64,000 nt of DNA from contig NZ_ANOH01000274.1 in NCBI RefSeq assembly GCF_000346505.1, positions 1 to 64,000 on the forward strand. The letters run 5' to 3'. The stretch is from Aporhodopirellula sallentina SM41. GTDB taxonomy: Bacteria > Planctomycetota > Planctomycetia > Pirellulales > Pirellulaceae. Below, one piece after another: positions 19,601 to 29,600 of this stretch. How positions within the stretch are numbered: position 1 is the first letter of the stretch; each line of letters opens with the position of its first letter. Both the position numbers and the translations under genes were made by a program. Below the pieces are notes generated by a model. It was not told where the DNA came from. It did no database searches and was given only the letters and a program-made list of their open reading frames with translations.

Positions 19601-22600
19601 AATCTACGCCGTCATCCAAGGTTCCGCAGTCAATCAAGACGGACGCAGCAACGGTTTGACCGCGCCGAGCCGTGCCGCGCAGGCTGAACTGATCCGCGAA
19701 GCACTTCGCGACGCGGGTGTTCCCGGCGAGGCGATTGACTATGTCGAAGCACACGGCACGGGAACGTCTCTGGGCGATCCGATCGAGGTGCGAGCGATCA
19801 GAGAATCGTTAATCGAGACTCCCGAATACTCAGCAAAGCCTGATGCGTCTCTCAAGATCGGGTCCGTCAAAGCGAACATCGGCCATCTCGAAGCGGCCGC
19901 GGGCATCGCGGGGCTGATCAAAGTCGCGTTGTCCGTCCAAAATCAGATGCTGCCGCAACAAGTCAACTTCGAAACACCCACTCCACACATCGACTGGAGC
20001 GGCGGACTGCAGGTCGTCGCCGAATCGACCCCGTGGCCACGTCACGAGGAGCGACCACGCCGAGCCGGTGTCAGCTCGTTCGGCTTTGGCGGAACCAACG
20101 CACACGTCGTCTTGGAAGAACCGCCGGAGGCACCAACGACTGCACCGGAGGAAAATGTCTTTGCCCCAGGCGTGCTGGTTTGCTCGGCAAAATCACCGGA
20201 GACCCTGTCCCGAGTGGTGGACTCCGTTCATGCGATCAGTGACGCAACCGATCACGCCTCGCAGGCGTACACACTGGCGACCGGCAGAAGCCACTACCGA
20301 CACCGTGCCGCTTGGGTTGGAGATGCATCGAGTGCCCCGCCCGGTAATGCGTCCAAATGGATCCAGGGAGTAAGCCAACGCGATGCGTCGGTCGACTGGT
20401 ACTTTAGTGGCCAGGGTGGTTGCCACGCCGGTGCAGGTCACCAACTGTACCAAAGCAATCCGACCTTCCGGCAAGAATTCGATACTGTTGCCGAGGCCTT
20501 TTCTGCCCAAACAGGACACGATCTGAAACAACGTTTGTGGAGCACCAAAGATCAGTGGCTCGAGGTTTGGATACAACCGGCGTTGTACTGTTTGCAAGTC
20601 GCTACGGCCCGTTTTTGGATGGCACTGGGCGTCCAGCCGAACCGGCTCGTGGGGCACAGCCTCGGCGAATTCGCGGCTGCTTGCATGGCGGGTGTCTTCA
20701 CGTTTGAAGACGGCCTCACGCTCGTGACGCGGCGTGCCGAACTCACCGGGCGGATCGAACAACGCGGTGGGATGCTCGCGGTGTTTTCCGATGAAAAGAG
20801 TCTTCGTCAAACACTCGCCAATTTCAACGGACGATGCGAGATCGCAGCCGTCAACGGACCGAAACAAACCGTTGTCGCCTCGCTCCCTGAAACCCTCACA
20901 GAGCTTGCAGACTTCCTCAAAACGCACGGCATCGTTTCGCGTCCGATGTCGACAACGCACGGCTTTCATAGTTGGCTGATTGAACCGATTCTCGATGAAT
21001 TCGAACAAACGGCATCCATGACCGCGATGATGCCGCCGACACCGGCATTCGTGTCATCGCAAACGGGCAAACTAGCCGGCGAAGCGGCGGCAACGCCTGA
21101 GTATTGGCGATCCAACCTTCGCAACGCGGTTCGATTCGATCTCGTCTTGAACGAAATGTCGGGCGCGACTTCGTCGAACGACGTTCCGACGAAACAAAGC
21201 CGATCGCTTGGGATGGAAATCGGGGCAGGAAGTACATTGTCCGCACTGGCCCGTTCAGCCAAAACCGGATTGTCGGTGCTCGCCGGTTTCCCAGCCGACG
21301 CCAACGCACCGGTCAAAAAGCCAGGCTCCTACTGGGACACGCTCGCAAATTTATACGTCCATGGTGTCGATTTCGATTGGGCAGCCGCGTTGGGAGGAAC
21401 CGCGCCGTTGGTTTCGCTGCCCACCTACCCGTTCGATCGAGAACGACATTGGCTTTCCTCTGCGGGAGCGAACTCCGCAACATCGGCAACATTACCATCA
21501 TCTACACCGGAGACATCTGCCGGCGACCTTGCGTCACGACTTGACCTGGCGAGCGAAGACATTGTCTTTGAAACTCACTTCGGAGCAGACTCTTTCTTGA
21601 CCGACCATCGGGTCGATGAGTCGGTGCTCTTTCCCGCCGCCGGTTTTGTGCGGTGGGCACTCGCCGCGGGTGAAACGTTGACTCGCGAAAACGAAGACTC
21701 CAACGACCGCGGTTCCATTCAATTACGGGATTTGGAGATCCTGCGTCCACTCGTCCTTCACGATGGCCAACCCCAACGATGCCAACTCGTTCTGTCGCCG
21801 ACGAGCGAAGCCGACTCAACATGGCATGGGCGAATCCTCGGAAGAAAAGCAAAGAACTGGCGTTTGCACGCGACCTTCACGCTGTCGCTGAAAGACAATC
21901 CTGCCGAGTCCCCCAATCCGATCGCAAACTTCACGCCGCGTACCGATCTGATCCCGAGTGATGTTGATGAACACTATCAACGTCTCCAAGACGCGGACAT
22001 GCAATACGGTCCCGCGTTCCGATTGATCCGCAATTTGGGCTCGCTCGGAAACGACGCCGAAGCAATTGTCACGTCTCGCGAAACGATGTCTGGCGATGAT
22101 ACCTACCGCATCGGGAGTCTCGACGCCTGTTTACAAACGGTAGCCGCATGCGGAGTCCGGTGGGGACAGCGTGCATGGGTCCCCGTCGGTATCGATTCCA
22201 TCGACCTGATCGGCGATTTCTTTGCCGGAGGACCTGATACTCAATTTCGCGTGTCGGCCCGCCTGTTGAATCATCAAGAAGAAACCGCAACGGCCGATCT
22301 CGTCATCGCACCGATATCGACATCGACACAGACGGAATCTGTCCAAACCGAGTCGTCGACGGGCATCATCATCAGAGGCCTACAACTCAAAGCGACCGCG
22401 CCGATCGACTCGACGGAACTCACCCTGCAAAATCGCTGGGTTGAGTCGATACGCCAAAAAGAAGCCAATTCACTCAACACGGTCGAGATCCCCACGACGA
22501 TCAACGGGGTAGCCAACGACGGTCTACCGTCAACGATCCTTCGCGAGATCAGCGAATCACTGGAATCGGTCGCGGGAGAATGGACGATCAAAATCCTCTC

Positions 22601-25600
22601 GCAACTCGGCCTCCGCTGGGACATTGGGGACACCCACTCTCTGAATTCGATCTTGGACGCCGCCAGTATCCACCCTAAGCATTCCCGTCTACTGCAACGG
22701 ATGTTGAGGATTGCGGAGGAACAAGGTCTACTACAGAGTGGTCTCAACGGAGACACGGAAACCTGGACCGTTGCAACCGCTCCTTCGCTCCCAACCACGC
22801 TCGCAAAACACCCCAGTGCAACAAACGAATTCGCGTTGCTCGATCGGTGTGCCGCCGCGACGGCTGACCTCATGCGCAGTGGCGACGACCCTCTACCTTT
22901 ATTGTTCCCATCGGACGGTGAAGTTTCTGCGGCCGATGTTTATCGCGACTCCGTTGGCGGTATCCGGCTGAATCGACTCGCCGCGGGAGTTGTCGCGGAG
23001 ATCACGAGCGAACTGCCGCCCGGTCGTGGACTGCGAGTTTTAGAGATTGGTGCCGGCACCGGTGCCACGACTCGAGCGGTTCTGAACGAACTTCCCCATG
23101 ACCGGTGCGAGTACGTTTACACCGACGTTGCTCCCGGTTTTCTTGCAGCAGCACGACGCAGTTTCGCGGAACATCACTTCCTTGATTATCGCGTACTGGA
23201 CATCGAACAAGACCCGACGTCGCAGGGCTTTACGGACTCGCTCAACAAGTTTGATATCGTCATCGCAGCGAACGTGCTGCACGCGACCGCCGACCTTGCC
23301 ACAGCAATGCGACACATCCGGTCGTTGATTCACCCGCAAGGCCACCTCGTGGTTTTGGAAGGCACCGAACCTTCACGTTGGCTCGACCTGACCTTCGGAT
23401 TGACGCCAGGATGGTGGCGATTTACCGAAACCGATCTTCGTCCCGAATACCCATTGATCTCATCGCAGGGCTGGTCCCGACTGCTCGGGGCCGAGGGATT
23501 TGACTCGCCGACATTCTTCGACCCTGCCACCGGGCAGCCAGAATCGCAAACACCCGCCGAACTGGCCACGCCGAGCAAGGTCATTGTTGCTCAGCCCACA
23601 CCAACCGCGACTCCTTCGCATCATCGACGTTGGCTATTGATCGACAATGACTCAACTGATGTCGCGACCTGCTACGCAAACATACTTCGTGATCGGGGAG
23701 ACACCTCGGAAGTCGCCACGCTCAGCGAACTTGATCATCCACAGGAAGGAATCTCGAAGTATCTAGACGATCTCCAACCGACCGACATCGTCGTGCTCTC
23801 TTGCAACGAATCGCTTTCGTCCGATGACGACATCAGCAGCGATATCCAAAGCCGCTGTAATGCTCGCTGTAGTGACCAAAGTAGTGACCGCTGTGACACC
23901 CCCGCAGACTCCCTGGCAAAAGCAAGCGTTCGGATGCTGTCGGTCTTTCAAACATTACTGAGAGCCCAATCGTCTCGCATATCAACTGAACCGAATCTAC
24001 GCGTGCGATGGGTCACCTGCGGAGCCGTGGCAACGGATTCAATCGCTCCCGGAGCTTTTTGCGAGTCCACCTGCAACGCCAATTCAAAGACGCCGGTTGA
24101 TATCGTCGGCGGTTCGTTGTGGGGCATGTGGCGGACCCTGACCCTCGAACAACCGCAGTGGTCATGTTCCGGAATCGATCTCGACCGCGCGGCGTCGACT
24201 GAGACGAACGCAAATATTCTGTTCGACGAATTCAGCTCGACCGATCCGAGAAATGAAGAGGTCACGGTTCGCGATGGTCGGCGGATGGTTCGGCAGTGGG
24301 AACATCACAATCTTTCTGATGATGAGCAATGCCGAATCCTCTGCATCAACGAACGCGGCAGTTTACAAGGCCTCTCCGCCGAATCTCGAAACCGACGCCT
24401 TCCCAAAGCAGACGAGGTCGAGGTCGGGATTGTTTCTGCCGGCCTGAATTTCCGTGATGTTCTCAACGTGCTAGGCGCGTATCCCGGTAACCCACCGCTC
24501 GGTGCCGAGTGCGCCGGGAAAGTCGTACGAGTCGGCGCGGATGTTGACGATGTAACCGTAGGAGACCGCGTGGTTGTCGTCGCGGCGGAGTCGATCGCCG
24601 ACTACGTCACAGTACCCGCTTCATCGGTTTGTCATTTGCCGGAATCAATTTCATTCGACGACGCGTCGACTCTTCCGGTCGCCTTCTTAACCGCCTCAAC
24701 AGCAATCGAAGATATCGCCAATTTGAAAGCGGGCGAATCCGTTTTGATTCATTCAGCGGCAGGCGGTGTCGGCATCGCCTCTGTCCAAATCGCCCAACAC
24801 CTCGGGGCACAGGTGTTCGCAACAGCCAGCCTCGACAAACATGATTTTCTCAAACAAATGGGTGTCACTCACGTATTTGATTCGAGACAAACGGGTTATG
24901 CAGCGGCGATCTCGAAAGCGACTGATGGACGTGGAGTCGATGTGATTGTCAATTCGCTCGGCGAAGCATTCATCGACGAAAACCTGCGAACCGCCGATGA
25001 CACCTGCCGCTACGTCGACATCGCGTTGGCGAACTCCGGGATCAACGATCGCATCAAAGCACAGAAGCCTCGCATTGAATACACACCGTTGGACCTGTCT
25101 AAGCGTTTGGCAGATAGCCCCGACGGTATCCAAGGTCGGCTCGATCGCTTAATTCAAAAAGTTCGAAAGAACGTTTACCGCCCCTTGCCTCTGCGTGCTT
25201 TCGAGTTTGACGAAGTAGCCGATGCGATGGCATGGCTTCAAAGCGGTACAAATATTGGGAAGGCGGTGATCCACTGCGGTTCGAAACGGCAACCCGCATC
25301 TCTCCCCGAATCCACAACACGAAAATCAGTCGACGGACTGCAGATCATTACCGGTGGTCTTGGCGGATTGGGCCTCCTGACCGCAGAGCATTTGATCGAC
25401 AGCGGAGCGACCAAGATTGCCTTGCTCACCCGACGCGCCGCGACGAACGACGAGAACGCGGTGCTGAACCAATGGCGTTCACGCGGCGTGAGTATCCAGG
25501 TCGAGAATGTGCAACTGAGCCAGATCGCTAATGTTGACCAGACGTTATCACGTCTTCGCGATAACTTGGGGCCAATCACAGGTGTCTATCATCTCGCCGG

Positions 25601-26684
25601 CGTGCTCGACGATGCCACCATGGAGCAACAATCGCCTGCGAAAATGCATCGCGTTCTCGATGCGAAGGTCTCCGGTGCATGGAACCTTCATGAGGCGACT
25701 CAACACGATGCGATCGATGACTTCGTGCTCTTCTCGTCCTTCTCGGCTTGGCTGGGATCGCCCGGACAAGCTAACCATGCAGTCGCCAACGCGTTTTTGG
25801 ATTCTTTGGCAATGCTCCGCAGAGAACTCGGGCAACCGGCAATCTCAATCGGGTGGGGACCGTGGGGGCGAATCGGGGCAGCGGCGAAACGCGATCGTCT
25901 CGGCAAAGGCGACCTCGCTGGAATCGGCATGTTGATGCCTGACGAGGGAATTCACGTTCTCGAGCACCTATTGAGAGCGTCCGCACAGGAAAGTTCGCCG
26001 GGTTCAAAAACTCCCGCTTCGGTCGCGGTTGCTCGGCTGCATTTGGATCGGTTGCCCGATCACCTTCAGTCTCACCGTTTGTTTGAAGGCCTGCTTCGCG
26101 ATCGCAACAGTTCCGACAATGCGGCAACGAAACCTGACTGGGTGGAGCAATTGGGTGAACTTACCGCAGACGAACGCCTAAAAATGGTCACCCAACACAT
26201 TCGCGAGTCGATCGCCACCGCACTCGCTTTGGGCAGTGCCGATGCGGTTCCGCTCGATCAACCATTATTCGATCTGGGGATGGACTCGCTGACTTCGTTG
26301 GAACTGGTCAACGCTCTGCAAGCAACGCTCGGCGTACGCATTAGCACGATCGATCTATTCAACTTCCCCGACGTGCAGGCGCTCGCCGGACGGATGCTCG
26401 AACTGTTGTCTCTTACCGATGCAGAATCGTCATATACAGAAGAGCGGGACGTCAAACAGCCAACGGTAGAAAAGCACGCCCGCGAGAACGTGAATTCCGA
26501 TCGTGAACTAGAATCAGGGGTGAGTCTGTCGAATTTACAGGCAAACGCGCCTGTCGCATCGGAACGCGTATCCGACACCGAGGACACCTCGGGGAGCGAA
26601 ATGCCGGTTGCTGAGGTAACGGATCTACTTCGTGAAATTGGCGATTTGTCCGAACAATTCGAACAGTGGGGAGCTGACCAATGA
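16644..26684 (+). CDS. Hybrid FAAL-type I PKS megasynthase (FAAL-ACP-KS-AT-DH-cMT-ER-KR-ACP)
   Basis: 3346-aa megasynthase. Domains in order: fatty acyl-AMP ligase, 1-600 (YTSGSTGSPKG near 206; HHDMGLIGNSLNPLYLGG and GGPNFAYRLC are FAAL-like); ACP, Ser661 in GLDSVGA; KS, 732-1160, with Cys902 (DTACSSS), His1037 (EAHGTGT) and NIGHLEAAAG; AT, ~1245-1530, Ser1339 in GHSLGE and a GFHS motif that point to malonyl-CoA; DH, ~1620-1900, His1655 and Asp1827 (DACLQ), but Glu where HxxxGxxxxP has Gly; C-methyltransferase, ~2070-2300 (LEIGAGTGATT); structural KR half, then ER, ~2560-2880 (HSAAGGVGIASVQ); KR, ~2895-3120 (ITGGLGGLG), with His3045 in place of the catalytic Tyr; ACP, Ser3215 in GMDSL. It activates a fatty acid, loads it on the first ACP and adds a malonyl unit with C-methylation. 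The stop overlaps the next start by ATGA. Confidence 0.95.
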   Translation: MTKVSQPSTDTPSVVDLLCEWADVQPDKVLYRFLRAGNHDGSNAKGSNREQSHDNKTLFAPISDASCLPESEGYTYRGLDRQARRIAVWLSQRVRPGECVVLAFPPGPEYLAAYFGCLYAGVIAVPAYPPRRNQRDARLCAIIADAEIKVGLTSTSLAASLQANAESADADDPWSVVTWCSIDAMDPNAADDWVRPDLDRDTTAFLQYTSGSTGSPKGVIVTHGNLLHNQHLIQSSFLSTGDDTVVGWLPLHHDMGLIGNSLNPLYLGGELIFMSPIDFLQKPSRWLHAITQFGGAVAGGPNFAYRLCVDEITDEELVGVDLSTWRVAFNGAEPIDSRVLHRFAERFADYGFEHKLFCPCYGMAETTLLVSSSVRGQPVRELPPRDATEDSDQSRSNWIGCGVPDESMDVRIVDPETRTEMPAGEIGEIWVAGPSVAAGYWKNPEKTRETFQATIAGQSKQYLRTGDLGLIDADTFPGELFVTGRCKDLIIVHGANHYPQDIERTAESAHPANAIGGGATFSVTADDGENVVITQEIRRSQRRSADLDEVIDAIRAAVTQEHQIVPSSIVLVRPGGIPKTTSGKVQRSEARRRFENDEFRILHRWDRPTASKTSDSPRSTQADSPQLSTITAWLIEKIAARVKLPIESIDVDEPVARYGLDSVGAVRLAGELSEWLDRDIPATLAYEYPTITGLANHLSGVDSSPALQKAHEKTTQSSHRHNEHHAGSSGPVAIVGIGCRFPSASNPHEFWNVLRDGIDATGECPHRSDWPSAGNLDPSVPTRGGYLADVAGFDAGFFGISPREADAIDPQHRLLLELTQEAFEDAGIPIANLSTRDQTEDHNQRVGVFVGIGNNDYSRFHSNDNDRVTAYTATGNSMAMAANRVSYTFDFRGPSLTIDTACSSSLVATHQAFRALGSGDCDYAIAAGVNLILSTDATESFTKAGMLSPSGICRTFDEAADGFVRGEGGGAVLLRPLSDALADGNRIYAVIQGSAVNQDGRSNGLTAPSRAAQAELIREALRDAGVPGEAIDYVEAHGTGTSLGDPIEVRAIRESLIETPEYSAKPDASLKIGSVKANIGHLEAAAGIAGLIKVALSVQNQMLPQQVNFETPTPHIDWSGGLQVVAESTPWPRHEERPRRAGVSSFGFGGTNAHVVLEEPPEAPTTAPEENVFAPGVLVCSAKSPETLSRVVDSVHAISDATDHASQAYTLATGRSHYRHRAAWVGDASSAPPGNASKWIQGVSQRDASVDWYFSGQGGCHAGAGHQLYQSNPTFRQEFDTVAEAFSAQTGHDLKQRLWSTKDQWLEVWIQPALYCLQVATARFWMALGVQPNRLVGHSLGEFAAACMAGVFTFEDGLTLVTRRAELTGRIEQRGGMLAVFSDEKSLRQTLANFNGRCEIAAVNGPKQTVVASLPETLTELADFLKTHGIVSRPMSTTHGFHSWLIEPILDEFEQTASMTAMMPPTPAFVSSQTGKLAGEAAATPEYWRSNLRNAVRFDLVLNEMSGATSSNDVPTKQSRSLGMEIGAGSTLSALARSAKTGLSVLAGFPADANAPVKKPGSYWDTLANLYVHGVDFDWAAALGGTAPLVSLPTYPFDRERHWLSSAGANSATSATLPSSTPETSAGDLASRLDLASEDIVFETHFGADSFLTDHRVDESVLFPAAGFVRWALAAGETLTRENEDSNDRGSIQLRDLEILRPLVLHDGQPQRCQLVLSPTSEADSTWHGRILGRKAKNWRLHATFTLSLKDNPAESPNPIANFTPRTDLIPSDVDEHYQRLQDADMQYGPAFRLIRNLGSLGNDAEAIVTSRETMSGDDTYRIGSLDACLQTVAACGVRWGQRAWVPVGIDSIDLIGDFFAGGPDTQFRVSARLLNHQEETATADLVIAPISTSTQTESVQTESSTGIIIRGLQLKATAPIDSTELTLQNRWVESIRQKEANSLNTVEIPTTINGVANDGLPSTILREISESLESVAGEWTIKILSQLGLRWDIGDTHSLNSILDAASIHPKHSRLLQRMLRIAEEQGLLQSGLNGDTETWTVATAPSLPTTLAKHPSATNEFALLDRCAAATADLMRSGDDPLPLLFPSDGEVSAADVYRDSVGGIRLNRLAAGVVAEITSELPPGRGLRVLEIGAGTGATTRAVLNELPHDRCEYVYTDVAPGFLAAARRSFAEHHFLDYRVLDIEQDPTSQGFTDSLNKFDIVIAANVLHATADLATAMRHIRSLIHPQGHLVVLEGTEPSRWLDLTFGLTPGWWRFTETDLRPEYPLISSQGWSRLLGAEGFDSPTFFDPATGQPESQTPAELATPSKVIVAQPTPTATPSHHRRWLLIDNDSTDVATCYANILRDRGDTSEVATLSELDHPQEGISKYLDDLQPTDIVVLSCNESLSSDDDISSDIQSRCNARCSDQSSDRCDTPADSLAKASVRMLSVFQTLLRAQSSRISTEPNLRVRWVTCGAVATDSIAPGAFCESTCNANSKTPVDIVGGSLWGMWRTLTLEQPQWSCSGIDLDRAASTETNANILFDEFSSTDPRNEEVTVRDGRRMVRQWEHHNLSDDEQCRILCINERGSLQGLSAESRNRRLPKADEVEVGIVSAGLNFRDVLNVLGAYPGNPPLGAECAGKVVRVGADVDDVTVGDRVVVVAAESIADYVTVPASSVCHLPESISFDDASTLPVAFLTASTAIEDIANLKAGESVLIHSAAGGVGIASVQIAQHLGAQVFATASLDKHDFLKQMGVTHVFDSRQTGYAAAISKATDGRGVDVIVNSLGEAFIDENLRTADDTCRYVDIALANSGINDRIKAQKPRIEYTPLDLSKRLADSPDGIQGRLDRLIQKVRKNVYRPLPLRAFEFDEVADAMAWLQSGTNIGKAVIHCGSKRQPASLPESTTRKSVDGLQIITGGLGGLGLLTAEHLIDSGATKIALLTRRAATNDENAVLNQWRSRGVSIQVENVQLSQIANVDQTLSRLRDNLGPITGVYHLAGVLDDATMEQQSPAKMHRVLDAKVSGAWNLHEATQHDAIDDFVLFSSFSAWLGSPGQANHAVANAFLDSLAMLRRELGQPAISIGWGPWGRIGAAAKRDRLGKGDLAGIGMLMPDEGIHVLEHLLRASAQESSPGSKTPASVAVARLHLDRLPDHLQSHRLFEGLLRDRNSSDNAATKPDWVEQLGELTADERLKMVTQHIRESIATALALGSADAVPLDQPLFDLGMDSLTSLELVNALQATLGVRISTIDLFNFPDVQALAGRMLELLSLTDAESSYTEERDVKQPTVEKHARENVNSDRELESGVSLSNLQANAPVASERVSDTEDTSGSEMPVAEVTDLLREIGDLSEQFEQWGADQ

Positions 26685-29600
26685 TTCAACTACCGAACTC
26701 CGACGACGCATCCGATCAAGATCCTGCACGTCCTGGTCGCGGTACGCGAAATTCCGCTGTCAACGAAAACGTGCCCGCCGACGGCAGCCTGAACATGGCG
26801 AGCGTTCTCGAGGCTCTTCGAAAAACGAAAGCGGGTATGCAGCGATTGGGCGATCGTTTGAGCGAACCGCTCGCAATCGTCGGAATCGGTTGCCGGTTTC
26901 CCGGCGCCACGTCACCCGATGATTTCTGGGAACTGCTGCATCAAGGCCGTGCCGTCGATACTCACGCCGGTGACCGATGGACGAACGAACTGAAGTCGGA
27001 TCGTGAAAAGCAACCGGGCCGCATTACAGCTAATCGAGTCGGCTGGCTCGACCAGATCGATCAATTTGATGCTGCGTTTTTTGGAATCTCGGGCCGGGAA
27101 GCCGCCTCTCTCGATCCACAACAACGTTTGCTGCTAGAAGTCGCGTGGGAAACATTTGAAAACGCGGGCATCGCACCTCAATCCTGTCGCGGACGACGCG
27201 TCGGTGCGTTCGTCGGCATGTGCAGCAACGACTATCTGTATCGTTTGACTCGCCGCGACTCGGAATCCATTGATACGTACATGAGCACCGGAAACGCTCA
27301 TGGTGCAGCGGCGGGCCGATTGAGCTACGTGATGGATTGGCGCGGTCCGAGCGTGGCGGTCGACACCGCATGCTCGTCATCACTGACGGCGGTCCATTTG
27401 GCTGCACGCAGTTTGCGATACGGTGACTGCGACATGGCCATCGCGATGGGCGTCAACGTGATTTTGGCTCCCGAACTGAGCATCAGTTTGAGCCAAGCCG
27501 GCATGCTATCGCCGACCGGGCGTTGCCATGCGTTCTCGTCCGACGCCGATGGTTTCGTTCGCGGTGAAGGATGCGGAGCAGTTCTGCTGAAACGACTCAG
27601 CGACGCGATCAAAGATCAGGATCCGATTCTCTGCGTCGTTCGAGGCAGTGCGACCAACCAAGACGGCCGGAGCGTGGGTCTGACCGCGCCCAACGGCAAC
27701 GCGCAGCAAGCCGTCATTCGCGCCGCGATCGCTGACGCTCGCCTGACCGCAGAACAGATCGACTACCTGGAAACCCACGGCACCGGCACACCACTCGGTG
27801 ATCCGATCGAAGTGGACGCCCTTCGCCAGGTTTTCGGACCGAGCCGCGAACCATCGCGCCCCTTGCAAATCGGATCGGTTAAAACCAACGTCGGACACCT
27901 CGAAGGCGCCGCCGGAATCGCGGGAATGATCAAGGTCATTCTTTCACTCAAAAACAATTACCTGCCCCCGCATTTGCACTGCGACGAACTCAGCAAAGCC
28001 ATCGATTGGCAATGGCCGGTCGAAGTAATACGTCAAAAGCGTTCGTGGGAATCCGCAAAACCAAGAATCGCCGGCGTCAGTTCGTTCGGCTTCGGCGGCA
28101 GCAACGCACACGTGATCCTGTCTGACGCACCGTCGGTTCACCCACTATCGCCCGCCGCCTCGACCGAAGGAACGGTGATCGCACGTCCTGTCGCGTCGGG
28201 CGTCCAACTCGAGAATTCGCCGGCGCCGAATCTCACTCCCCAACCGTCGCTGTTCGTTTTGTCTGCGAAAAGCCCGAAGGCGTTGCGTCAGTATGCCGAA
28301 CGATTCGCCGCCTCGCTTTCGGCGATCTCCCTGCCGCTCGTCGACGTTTGTTTTTCCGCCGCAACGACCCGCGATGTTTTCGAACACCGAATCGGAATTG
28401 TCGCCGGAACGACTCAAGAACTCGTCGCCGAGCTACAACGTTATGCCGACGGCAATCCCTCATCCCAAACCATCACCGAGGTTTCAACATCGGAAAATCG
28501 ATTGCTCGGCGATGATCGAGTCTGCGAGCTCCGCAGCGTCGCGATGGCTTTCCTGCGTGGTGAAACGATCTCATGGAAAGAGCACTTCCCACCAACCGCC
28601 AAACGCGTCCCTCTGCCAACCTATCCGTTCCAACGCAGCCGACGGTGGATCGACGACACACCGGTCTGCCTACCCATGTCGGCTCTTTCGAGCAAATCTG
28701 TTGCTCCGGTTGATCGATTGGCAACGACGTTGCTTTCGACGACTCATGATGCGCCGGCTAGAAACGTTTCGACCGGTCACGCCTTGCTGCAACGAAAGCT
28801 GAACTTGGCGGGCAAAGAAACGATCTTCGAGACGAACTTAGAACAGTTCACCTACCTCCACGATCATGTCGTCCGGGGCATGAAACTGTTTCCCGCCGCC
28901 GGGCTGTTGGAACTGGCTTTGGAAGCAGGTCGAGCCGTTTCGCCGGACCTGACTTCCATCGATTCGTTCAAAATCCTTCGGCCGCTTCCACTGCGAGGTA
29001 GCGATCCGACATGCGTGCAGGTGATCGTTTCACCCGGCGAGCAAACTCGAGAGCTAACGATCGCGGCGTTGGACACACTTTCCGAAAATGGACAGTGGCA
29101 CACCATCGCCCAATGCCGGGTTGCGAACATGTCTCCCCAAAGTGACACACCATGTCCTAGCGAGATCCCGTCGCACGCTCCAACGGAAGACGAGACTCTT
29201 GCTTTGAACACACAGTGCGGCACCGAAACATCTGCCCACGATCACTACAAGGCGATGCATGATGCCGGTCTGAACTATGGCCCCGCGTTTCGAGGACTTC
29301 AGTCACGTCGAAACACTGTTGTCGATGGACAAACCGCATCGACTGGCCGGACCAAACTGCCATCCGGATTGGATTCGGATGGATATCAGTTGCATCCTGC
29401 ATTGCTCGACGCGTGTTTCCAAGTCGCCGCAGGGGTCATTCCTTCCTCCACGAACGCTTGGATCCCGGTCGGCGTCGACCACGTTGCGGCTCATCAATCC
29501 GCTAACGCGGACCAGACGCTGCAAGTCACGTCGACGCTCCGCCGTTCCTCCAACGCGTCAACCGAAGATGATTCGCTATCGATCGACTTAACGATCACCG

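Noticed and set aside
20193-21008. 271-codon minus-strand frame inside the megasynthase
   Set aside because: Lies opposite the acyltransferase domain, whose coding strand carries GHSLGE; shadow.
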